Of a stretch of 64,000 nt of DNA, positions 52,750 through 62,952 are shown one piece after another. The notes below the pieces were generated by a model, which was not told the DNA's origin, did not search any database, and saw nothing but the letters and a program-made list of their open reading frames with translations. Made by a program: the position numbers and the translations under genes. The DNA is from Gnetum montanum. Its lineage: Eukaryota > Streptophyta > Gnetopsida > Gnetales > Gnetaceae. Positions within the stretch are counted from its first letter, which is position 1, and each line of letters begins with the position of its first letter. The DNA is taken from assembly GCA_015680685.1 (NCBI GenBank), contig MNCI01033307.1, positions 62,001 through 126,000 of the forward strand, in the 5' to 3' direction.

Positions 52750-52819
52750 CCATCCTACAATAAATATTCATAGTGTACAATAATTGCCATGGACACTATG
52801 AATATTTATTGTAGGATGG
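52750..52819. repeat. Perfect 27-bp inverted repeat in the LINE reverse transcriptase
   Basis: 52750-52776 (CCATCCTACAATAAATATTC...) is the exact reverse complement of 52793-52819, with a 16-bp loop. The right arm keeps the expected pol reading (AMDTMNIYCRMEGV); the left arm stands where other copies have GDPLSC-type sequence. Confidence 0.95.
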
Positions 52820-53248
52820 AAGGGGTTGGGGGCTGCAGATAGCTGGGGTGAACTACCTTACCGAGCATTATGCTGATGACACTATCTTGGTGACTTGGGT
52901 TGCTGTCCCGCAAGCACAGGCCATCAATAGGACGCTCTACATGATGAGTTGAGACTAAAGCTCAATAGAGGGAAATCAACAATACACTTCTTCAATATGA
53001 AAGGAAGGATCAAAAGTTAGGTATGCCAAAAACTTGGAATATTGCAGGGAATGACTTAGGATTCCTATCTTGGCATGCCAATGTACGCTTGGGACCGGAA
53101 AATATCATGGATCAAGCTAATGCAAAAGCTTCAACAATAGGTGGGGCACTAGACTGCACGCTTCCTTACTAGGAAGGGGAAAATCATCTAGGCCACTTCT
53201 ATCTTATTTTCCATTGCTAGATTTGCTACATCTGTCACCCTCCCCTAC

Positions 53249-53300
53249 AACCCCTGCCCCCCCCCGTGCCGCCCCCCCCCCCCCTCGGGCCCCCCCTTCA
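53249..53300 (-). repeat. C-rich tract with G-quadruplex potential on the minus strand
   Basis: Runs of 9, 13 and 7 C separated by short spacers lie inside LINE copy G, between VTLPY and the VDQIIQNFI block. Other copies have no such insert. Confidence 0.85.
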
Positions 53301-54129
53301 CTACAACCCCACCACTCCCAAAAGAAGTTATTCGTAGAGTTGACCAAATCATTCAAAATTTTATCTAGTCTAAAGGAATAAGGGTGAGCGAATGCACCTT
53401 GTCTACTAGAGAAGGTTGCAAGACCAAAGGCGACAAGGGATCTGGGGGTCTTGAAGTTCGAAGATGCTATCACAATGGAATACCAAAGACTAACAAACAG
53501 ATTTAGGCAACAAATCGAGTGTCCGACTCAATGGATTCTGATCCTAAGGAACAAATATCAAACTTGGGTTGCAGACGCCTAGGACTCACATGCTTGGTGT
53601 AACCTTTGCAGCCATGCCAATAAAGTGACGCAATGGGGAATGCAAGGAGCATGGCTGCATAACATTATTAAACATAACTATCCTAATGTGCTTGGTTGGT
53701 AGGTTGTGTGGGTAGGAAACCTACTAGAGAAAGTCAAAACTTACTTATGGTTCATCTTCCAAGATGCATTGTCGGTGCAATCTTTACTCAAGACACAAGG
53801 GATCCATTTAAATGACACTTGTCCCTTATGCAGGACAAAGATGGAAACACTTTGCCACTTTGCTTACCTCTGCCCCTTCTCTGCGGACATTTGGAGAGCT
53901 ACCGCTATCTTTCCACCAATTCGCTTGCATGGTAATGCAATTGTGGCTGACATTCTCTAGTCCCTCTGGTGTGCTCGTAACAAGCTGATTTTCAGGTCAA
54001 CACCACCCCATCCACCTAAGCAAGTTGTTGCTCTAGGGCTATAGCTATGAAGAGAGAAGATTGTTGTTGTGGGTGTGACGCAAATGTTTAAACTAATCTA
54101 TGAGGGCTTCCAAGCCAACTAGATGCTCT

Positions 54130-55440
54130 AGGGAATGGTCACAAGGGTTGGCTGGGCCAACCTTCTACCCTAGCTTGTGGGAGAACCTAATTTGATGAAT
54201 AGCACCTTTTATAAAAAGTGGAGGGGAGAATCCACCACTTTCTACAATGTGTGCATTAACCTAACCGAGCTAGCCATTGCCGAGTATCTAAAGGTGCCAA
54301 CAAACAGGAAGGTGGTCTTACCTAACAGTTGGGACTTGCAAGATGCAGAGGGTTTCTTCAACAAGATGATGCCCAAGACTGGCAGTAGTTAGGTTCCAAA
54401 GTCTATGCTACCTTGGCTATGGCAAGACGTAGCGAATTTGGTGAACCAATTCTTTGTGCAATCCGGCAATGTGTGGAAGCTACAAGTGGCACATTCTACC
54501 TTCATGAAATGTATGTAGCTTGGCTGCAAAATCAATCTTCCTAAATTCCTTTTGGCCTCATTACACCGGGAGTGCAAAGGTCAACACTCAAGCTTGATTT
54601 TGGCATTATGGAGGGTGGCCCAACTGGTGGACTTGCCTCCCTACCAACCTTTGCCTTTCACAATGGGTGGGAGGGGCCTCCTCATCTTCAACATTGGCCA
54701 TGCATGGGGTTCTGGGGACGGGTGGGGAGGGGTTGGGGTCTAATTGATGGGAGTCGGTCATTGATCTACCACCCAACATATAGGAGATAGGCATGCAAAG
54801 CGCTAAAGATATCCACAAGGAACTGCAAACCAAGTTTGAAGCAGACCTTGCTAGGGCCACTGCAAAAGTGGTGACTCAGGTTCATGCAAAGGAAAGGGCC
54901 ACTTGGGAGGTGGAATGGCAAAAACGCGAACATGAGCAATGGCTGCAGGCCAAGCAAGAGGAGCAATGCTACCTGGAGGCCACCAAGGAAGAACAATGAA
55001 CAACATTGAAGGGACCTTAGGGAGGTGGCCATAAGGTGTGAAATGGAAGATCCCCTACGCAACAAATCAAGGAGGAGATACATAGAGAAGAACAAGTGCG
55101 ACAAACAAGGGTAGAAAAAGAATAAGAGCAGTAGGCCAAACACAAGATGGAAAAAGAACAAATGAGGCAAAGCCAAGATGCAATGCACAAGGCTAATGCT
55201 CGTCAATGGCTACAAGGTAGTCACTACCCTTATGCTATCATGGATGTTAATCATAACACTACGTGGCATGCCTTGCGCAGATATATCAGGAAAACTACGG
55301 CCAAATTTCATTCGAATGGGGCAAGGGAACTAGAAGAGCACATGCAGTGAGAAGAAAAATATAAAGAATTCTAGCAGGCCGCTATGCTTGTCACATCTGA
55401 GCATCATTGGGCTATGTTGAATGCTATCCACGAGCAAAAG
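54130..55440 (+). pseudogene. LINE module X, coiled coil and block Y, copy G
   Basis: VTRVGWANLLP, GEPNLMNSTFYKKWRGESTT, CINLTELAIAEYLKVPTN, then FMKCM*LGCKINLPKFLLAS, GQHSSLILALWRVAQLVD (54575-54630). The coil is KDIHKELQTKFEADLARATA, TWEVEWQKREHEQWLQAKQE. Block Y is SHYPYAIMDVNHNTTWHALR, TTAKFHSNGARELEEHM, HWAMLNAIHEQ. It is the most complete copy of the extension together with that at 23195-24580. Confidence 0.65.
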
Positions 55441-55851
55441 AGGGCTTGTTACCCCTGTACAAGACTACCAAAACCCCTCTAATGTCGTATATGGGCTAGG
55501 TGTGGGGCCATTTTGCTATTTTGCATTTGTCCTAGGGTCTATTTTGGGTTCTAGGGCCTTTCCACCTAAGATGTTGCTTGGTGCCGGAATTGTCCCCATT
55601 TTGTGTAGGAAGGGGGCATTGCATGGGCAGTTTGTGTTTTTGGTCTTGCTTCTAAAGGCCTCTAACCTAGGGTAAATCCTTGTTTTCCATCGATATGGAA
55701 TGTTTATCTTCCATGATGGTATCATAGGGGTGCTTAACCCCCACTTTTATTGCCTCTGGAGGGGGTTCTACTCTCCTCCAAACTATACACTCTTGTACAT
55801 ATGCTATTGTGAAATGTTTATAATAGAACTCCAAATTCTTCTCAAAAACAC

Positions 55852-55865
55852 AAAAGAAAGACCAT
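55852..55865 (+). repeat. Right target-site duplication of LINE copy G
   Basis: AAAAGAAAGACCAT. It is followed at once by the 3' end of a SINE copy. Confidence 0.8.
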
Positions 55866-55873
55866 TTGAATTT

Positions 55874-56005
55874 GTTGAACCACACCAATTTCAATTTTCA
55901 TTTTATAGAATTTGTCTATAACGTAGTGTTGCCCACCAAAATCAAACCTATGACTAGGGGAATCCAACCTCAAGAGTCTTATGACTAGGCTAAGACCTAG
56001 GGCCA
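55874..56005 (-). mobile_element. tRNA-derived SINE, copy 2
   Basis: The minus strand has an A-box-like TAGCCTAGTCATAAGA, a B-box-like ATAGGTTTGATTTT, GGTGGGCAACACTACGTTAT and GAAATTGGTGTGGTTCAACA, collinear with copy 1 at 37282-37412. Confidence 0.55.
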
Positions 56006-56049
56006 AAATAAAAATCTAAACAAAAAATGTACTCAATTTTCTAAGAGAT

Positions 56050-56950
56050 TTTGTGATGAGTCATGTTTTGCAAGGCTCCGATATCAGAGCTGTGATGTTC
56101 AGTATTTGATATCGAGGCACAACCTTCGATGTCGGACATCACCCCTTCCGTGCGAGCCTATAAATACCACACTTGGGTGCACAATTGAGAGGATATATAG
56201 CATATAGCATAAAGAGATAGAATAGATTCATAGATTTTTGATTTCAAAGTTTCGTTAGTTCCCAATGCATGCCCACAGTGTGATGTTAAGTTATTGTACA
56301 GCATCCTTATTCGATTTAGATGTACTTAGACACGTTACATGACTGGCAATAAAGATCAAGATTACTTTCATCATTGTAGCATCAACTTAGAATTATTATT
56401 GCTTTTAATTGTTTAATTATTTATTATTTTCCTTAGTTAATGTTTCCATTTATTGCTCTTTATTATTCTTATCATTAAGCGGAACGAGTACAACTAATCT
56501 TGGTAACCTAGTAGTGTATCATCTGGTATTCCCAGTGACGTACGCTTGGTAATCCCAGCAATAGTTGCATGAAGTCCAAGGCATGTACAGACAATTAGGG
56601 ATGGATACTCATCGCACATAGGCTAGTTTAGATTCTACTTTCCATTGTTAATTAGATTAAACAATTACGTTCTTTATTATCATTAGGAGTAGCTTAGGGC
56701 CGAACAACATCAATCATCATATGCCTCACTTTGGACTAAACCATAAGTGACAAAGCCACCACTAGTCCAATGGGAAGATAGCGAACTACGATCAAGACAT
56801 AACAATCTAGATACCACAACTAGTCCCATCCACGAAATTCGACCGAATCATGCGTGAATGCTTGTGATTCGTATGGTTGGGCATATGGGTACCTCGCTAC
56901 TCATCATTTTGTAACTGAACATTTGAGGAAGATGTGGCATGTTCTAGTTT
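56050..56950 (+). repeat. LTR-like repeat, copy B
   Basis: Has a promoter-like GAGCCTATAAATACCACAC near 56153. It is collinear with 760-1560 (CTTGGTAACCTAGTAGTGT at 56500-56518, CTTGGTAATCCCAGCAAT near 56545). Boundaries are approximate. Confidence 0.5.
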
Positions 56951-57945
56951 TAGTATGCATTTTGGAAACTCTGACTCCACTCATTCCAAATGCCCATGTT
57001 ACAGTTTAGAAGCAAGACAAAGGAACGAATTAAACAAGCCCAAATTCAAGATAATAGAAGGTCATTTCTAAATATGGAAATTTAGTCAAAGCACATAGTC
57101 AAAGCTCAAATCTCAAGAGAAGACAAAGATCAAGTAAAGCCAAAATAAATTTTTTGTAGAATAAGGAACAAAGCCATGTAATTTATATTTGAATTATTAT
57201 ACCACATAAGACAAGATAAAAAATTCTATTATATTTACTTTTATAAAAAGATTGATGGGCAGATGTAATTAGAGAATGGCCTCAATCTCTCATGTCTCTT
57301 GAATTTCCAATCCAAATTTCCATAAAATAGGCTTGTCCCATCATATTCTATTATGGCCCCATCATTTGGCTATAAATATGAGGGCGAATCATGTTTGTAA
57401 GAGATGACATTGATGCCATTGAGACAAATCAATGCTACAACAATAAGATAGATTATGTTATGAAATTTTCCACTCCAATAACTTTCATCATCCATCATCA
57501 ATTCACCATATTCATGAATTTATTAATCCAATAAATTGAACAATCACATTCAAGACCACTCCTATGTAACAAATTTTAACCATCAAATCAACTTAAATCA
57601 ATTCCAAATTTTGCAAGCAAGTAGATTGTTGAAAGAGCTTTGTATCAAATATTCACTCACTCCATAACTCTCTTAGATTGTAAAGATATTCATTTTGCAA
57701 ATCACCAATTTCTATTTTGGACACTAAACAATTTTATACAACACCCCTTTTTGGGCTAGATTTGAACCATCAATAAATTTTAATCGATCTGAAAGTTTAC
57801 AAGTTTATAGATTGCAAAATGAGCTTTCAAACAAACCTAAGATTAGCCCAAAACTCATTCGAATCGCAAAGATATTGGAACTTTGCACAAGGGTTTTGAA
57901 CTTGTTGCAAGTCATTGTGATGGTAGGTTCCTATGTGACTGGCTT
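56951..57945. other. AT-rich intron DNA, possible further LTR
   Basis: A TATA-like GGCTATAAATATGAGGGCG stands near 57368. No coding motif was recognised. It may be another degraded LTR. Confidence 0.35.
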
Positions 57946-57949
57946 GGCC

Positions 57950-59365
57950 TCTTGCATTCCCTCCTCCTCGGAAGGCGATGCACCCTCACCTTCCGTCGCC
58001 TCTCTCGAATTCCACCCCCCCTCCAGCCTCAATCATCTGCTCCCCATTGTAACAAAGTTGTTGCCGGTGATAAACCCTCTATGGTTCTAATATTGGCTCC
58101 TTTGGAAAAATCAACATCCTTGCCTACCAAACCATGAGAATCAACCTCGGATGTCTACCAAGCCTCCTCTTGTGCAATGACTCCAACAGGAAATTAGGAA
58201 TATTCACTTGTGTACCCATCCTCAAGCACCGCAGAAAGGCAAAGTGCAACCCCATTAGCTGATTCAAACTCCCCAACTACACCAAGAATTTATCAACCAG
58301 ACTTGTTGCTTACCCGTGGCAACACAGAATAGGGAATGTGCCCAATCGCCATCTTCGGCATCCTACGCTCAAAGAAATCAAACACATACCTGCAACTATG
58401 AATCAACAACGGTATCTCCTCTCCTACCGTGGACACACCCAATGCCATAGCCAAAGCAAGCACTGTCAACCAAATCACCCTACCTCTAAAAGTAGTTGTC
58501 TCCCCCTCCCAGTTCTCTAAAAAGGCCCCATCCGCAAGATTAGGCACTCATTCCAACTGTGCCAACCACTCGTTCCACCCCATCTGCGTGATCAACTGCC
58601 AAAGTTTCTCATCCATTTGGAATTCTCTCACCAACGGCTCATAGAATCTTGCACATCCCATGCTTTGTGACACCTCTTGCCACAACCAAATCCTAGTAGT
58701 AGTCACTAACTTCAACTGTGGCAGCCTCTTCCTGCGGAAAATCAGCTGGTTGCATTCTCCTATAACCCTAGTCGAAGGTGCCAATCCAACCGCTCGCCAT
58801 CTATCCAACATGTACTGGCATCGGTATATAAAATGATGAATTGTTTCCGACATCACTCTGCACACTGAGCAAAGGGCCTCCACATTAAGCCCCCTCACCC
58901 TTAACAAATTTCTCACCAAGAGCACCACATGAGCAATCAACGATGCAAAAACCTTCACCTTCTCGAGAAGCCTACCATGCCAAATTGCCTACCAACCATG
59001 CATCTGCAGAAACTAGGCATTTACAATTTCTCTGGGGTGCCTCCCCAGCATCACACAATCTCTCATCTCCAGTGCATATTGGCAAAGGGAAAACCACATC
59101 AAAGAGCCTCTGGCATTGGGTTCCCACCATTGGTATTTGCACTACATTATCCTGATCCACTACGCCTGCCCCACTCCCCCACTCAACAGCCAATTTAACA
59201 GCCTTTGCATTCCCAATTTAAGCCCATCTCTGAAGCTTAGTATCCCAATCCCCCCTGCCTTTTTAGGCTTAACGGTGTTTGCCCAGCAAACCAGGTGCAT
59301 TTTCTCCCTACCCTTTCCCCCCAAGCAAATAAACTTCTGGATAATTTGGTCAATTTTAAATTTTA
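57950..59365 (-). mobile_element. LINE copy H (end of RT to module X), sense to the host gene
   Basis: On the minus strand: KIDQIIQKFICLGGKGREKM at the truncated 5' end, then zf-RVT (ASLIAHVVLLVRNLLRVRGL, CSVCRVMSETIHHFIYRC near 58860) and module X (LWQLITQMGWNEWLAQLE, MPNLADGAFLENWEGETTTF, RGRVIWLTVLALAMALGV; LHFAFLRCLRMGTQVNIPNF near 58240). There is no coil, tail or duplication, so the 3' end is missing. Confidence 0.82.
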
Positions 59366-61440
59366 AGGTTAGGCTTTTAAATGTTAAGGTTATTAAAACG
59401 CCTAATTTCTGACTAGAAGAGTAGTTATAATTCGCATCCAAGTATTTGTCTGTATGGGTTTTCTTCTTATAAATTCGGCAAGAGTATCTCAAATTATTAA
59501 TATTATCCATGATCTTCGTGGTGTTGACATCTAAGAAAGGGAGTTATTATTATTATACTTGTGATATTACACATTTTTGGTTTTTATCTGCTCTTTCTTC
59601 AAGCCTCTTCAAAGATGTTACCTCAATTAATTTATTATTGCTCATGTGCTTTTTTATTAACGTGTTTAAAAAAATTACAGCTTTGTTAATTTTCTACTGT
59701 GTCTATCCCATTTCTCAAACATTCAATTAACAATGCTCATGTTTCTTCCCAAATTAGCAGGTTACCATATTTAAGCAACTTCAAATATAAAGCTTTGGAA
59801 TCTATTGCTATGCCTTTTCCTGATGCTAATCTTTTAACCACCTTCATTTTCTAAAGTTCTTGCAATACTCAGGAATCATCAGAAAAAATGAAAAATATAG
59901 AATATTTTTGCTTCAATAAAAGGAATCCTGCAATCTTGAACGTTTCCATTTATTTTGTAATTTCAAAAGTAATTTGAATCTTTTCCTACCATGGTTGCTA
60001 GCTTAGCTTGTCTCTCTTTGAAGTGTTTTCTTTCTTTATAAAAAAATAGTGTTTTAGAAACTCGTAAATCTATCATCTTATGCCCAATTTGTTTTATGGA
60101 TATTCTTGTTTTCTCTATACTTATTATCATACCATTCTTTATCATGCTCAGATTTCCTGTGATGCCATTGTTACTCCTGGAGTCATTTTGTACTCTCTCT
60201 CTTATTGTACTTTAGATACACCTTTGTTTCAAACTTGAATATGATGCAAAAACTCAATTAAATTCCCACACACTTGAAGAAGAGATTACACAACTTTTAA
60301 TACATACAGATATAAAAAGAAAATTCCCACAATAATTAGCTTGATGCCCCAAAAAAGGTAGATGTACCTGAGCAAGAAAATTTTTTCATTTGATTAAAGA
60401 TGACAAGATCCAATGCCTAACACCACAACATCTTAAAGTTCCCGCATCATTCATTCTTGGTTGAAGCATCATTCTGTCTTTGTATATCCTTGATTATTCT
60501 ACCACTCTATCAACTTCATATGGTTTAGTCATATTCTTTCATTAATGGCTTACCTTCTTTTTCGTCTTTCTCTTTCTTGAAATCTCCACATGCATAGATT
60601 CTTCTCAGGTAAACAAGTTTGTCATTTCATTACCTAGAACCTGAAATGGATAGCTTCTATGTATTCCAAAAGGCAGCTTTTTGTATTCATTTCCATAAAT
60701 CATGGCCCGGGTGCTCATATATGCATCTGTCCACAACATTCTATCCCTATCCCAAACCTGCTTGCCACCATGTTGTCCCTCCATCCCCATAACATGTCAT
60801 ATCATGTCCTACACACAAAAATAGAAAAGTTCAGCATAGAAAAATATGTAAAATAAGGAATACACAGGGGCCCAAACTTTTTGAAAGCTAATCCTGCGAT
60901 GGCAACGATCCTCCTCTGTTCATGTGCATCCTCATTGTGAAAGCGGACGATGGATGATACCTCAAAAATTTGCACGGTTACAAACATTTATTCAGCCGTG
61001 TGGGAGAGCATACCATGGAGGATGGATAAATCTTTTTCTTCATGCAGAGTCAAGAAATTTTTATTACGCAAATCTTATTCTTCGTCTACAGGTCACAAAA
61101 TTCTTAACATGCAAATCGTCTTCCTCATCAACAAAGAAGAATCTTATATTTGTTGACAAAGATGATCTTCTCAGCCAGATTATAAATATACAACTAAGCT
61201 AGTGATCGCCAGTCACCGGTTAAAGGGGTTATGCATAAAATGGCAAATCTCCATAGCACCAATATCTCTATTAGCTACAGGATCCATCATGAGTGTTTTG
61301 TATGCATTGATTGCATTCTTGTTTGGATTCTATAAACATTCTTCTTGTCCACAAATTGTATGTTGTTAAACAGAATTTGCTCATCATAATCAATATCAAA
61401 ATCCTTAAACTGCAGTTGGTTACCATCAATTTGGTATATA
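59366..61440. other. Intron DNA, nothing recognised
   Basis: 2 kb of AT-rich sequence with short frames only. Both strands were read for FURRY N-terminal exons and transposon motifs without result. Confidence 0.45.
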
Positions 61441-61499
61441 CATAGGGTTATTAAGTATTGGCATGTACGAGAAAATTATTGAATGTTGATAGGGGATCT

Positions 61500-62950
61500 G
61501 GGATCATGGGAGGCAGCAGAGCAGGAGCAGGAACGGGTATGGGAGCAAGCAAGGGAATTGGTGGCTCTTGGGGTGGTGGTGGTCCAAGCAATGCTAGCGG
61601 TGAGGGTGATGCAGTCAATGGCCACGGGGAGGAGGGAGTCTTGGGGCAAATGGGTGGTGGACCCAACAAGGGGTTGTGGGATAGTGAGGGACCAAAGGGT
61701 TTCTTTCGGTCCTCTGAGCAATCGGACAACTCATTACCTGTGGAGGTTTCCCACATGCCGTCAATGGGTCTCAGCACGATTGAGCGTAGCCTGATTGGGT
61801 GCTTTGTTTCTTGTGGGGTCTGTCCCAAGTTGGAGCTGATCTGCAAGTGGGTCATTGCTACTTGGGGGCTAGAGTTCGTTGGGGTGATAAGTCTGTTCGA
61901 GGAGCTCATCCTTTTCGTTTTCAATAATGTTCAAGATCGTGACCGGGTTTTGTTTTTGGCAAGGGGGGCATGGTTTTTTGGGGCACAGGGGCTTTGCCCT
62001 TACATAGTGGCAACCTGGTGCCCATCAAGACCCCAACCTTTTCTCTCAGGCACCAATTTGGATAAGAGTTTTAGGGCTCCCTTGGGAGTTTTGGACACCT
62101 ACGTTTATCGAGTTGTTTGTAGCATTTTTTGGGGAATTCATAGTGTTGGATAAGTTTACCACCTTAATGTAGCGAATGGGATTCGCTCACTTTTGTGTTT
62201 GGAGATCATTAGCACTAACAAACCTCCTCAAGGATGTTGTTCTGGCACCACCCTTAGGGGATGAGCATATCTCAGTGGAATATGAGAACTTACTGATGGA
62301 TACTTTAGATCCATATTCAAAAAAGGGGCCTTGTCACTTCTATGGAAAACCTGGCCACACCATAGAGGCTTGTCGGGCTAAGAGAAGTGAGGCCGCTAAG
62401 CCAGATGATGAGGGTGGATGGATGACGGTGAGAGGGAAGGGATGTGTTGTTTGGGGGGGGTGGGTGGGGAGGGGTGGTGTGTTGGGGAGGGGTGGTGTGT
62501 GGGGGGTGTCACACATTGCCTATGGGGGGTCATGCAATGTCTGCAGGGAATGCTACCAAACCCAAGGAACCAGTGCAAAAGGTTGTGATTTTGAACCCTG
62601 TTTCCAAGTTGTTGGACTCAATGATAGAGCAAGGTGAGGGCATTGGTGAGTTGGCCAATCACGAGCTAGAGGGTGGCTTTGCCATACCCCTTGAGCCAGC
62701 TTTACATGGGAAGGAGGTGCCTCCTATGGGGGATTGGGCTACTATGGTTCGTGGTGCTGCTTGATCTAGCCTGGGTGATGGGGCCTAGCACAACCCTGGT
62801 AGTGGGGAGGGGTTACAATTTTCCATGGAGCCCACAAAGGTTGGGCGGCCATCTACTCCTCTAGTGTGCAACTACCAAACCCAATTGGAGATTGACTTAG
62901 GTATTCAAACAACTTTGAAAGAAGTCTACCGCAAATGCACTAACAGTAGA
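61500..62950 (+). pseudogene. LINE ORF1 with DUF4283 and zinc knuckle, copy I
   Basis: A Gly-rich N-terminus leads to the DUF4283 pattern: ICKWVIATWGLEFVGVISLF, ELILFVFNNVQDRDRVLFLA, RGAWFFGAQGLCPYIVATW. NVANGIRSL / FAHFCVWRSLALTNL and a knuckle CHFYGKPGHTIEAC at 62332-62373 follow. The knuckle's second Cys is Tyr (TAT at 62341-62343), so zinc binding would be lost. A frameshift lies near 62150. Confidence 0.75.
62451..62509 (+). repeat. G-rich imperfect repeat in LINE ORF1
   Basis: Runs of 4-8 G separated by T/A (two copies of GGGGAGGGGTGGTGTGT). It encodes a Gly/Val/Trp-rich stretch just after the zinc knuckle and has G-quadruplex potential on the plus strand. Confidence 0.85.
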
Positions 62951-62952
62951 CA

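Larger units (their letters stand above)
51483..55851 (+). mobile_element. LINE copy G (endonuclease end to tail)
   Basis: 4.4 kb, truncated in the endonuclease domain (HECKASDHRTIVCKVW at 51492). It continues with ADIWAEYPSQMNSWDFLKSG, reverse transcriptase (SAKAPRLNGWPIDFFSKYAG, LVGIQQARFIKGRFIQDQNL, MCVKLDITKAYD, LQQGDPP, intact YADD at 52869-52880), zf-RVT (CPLCRTKMETLCHFAYLCP at 53821), module X (54130-54640), coil (54790-55190) and block Y (55200-55440). An inverted duplication (52750-52819) and a C-rich run (about 53250-53300) disrupt it. Confidence 0.88.

Noticed and set aside
61451-61924. 157-codon proline/serine-rich minus-strand frame
   Set aside because: Complement of the Gly-rich LINE ORF1 N-terminus; low complexity without a start context or homology.
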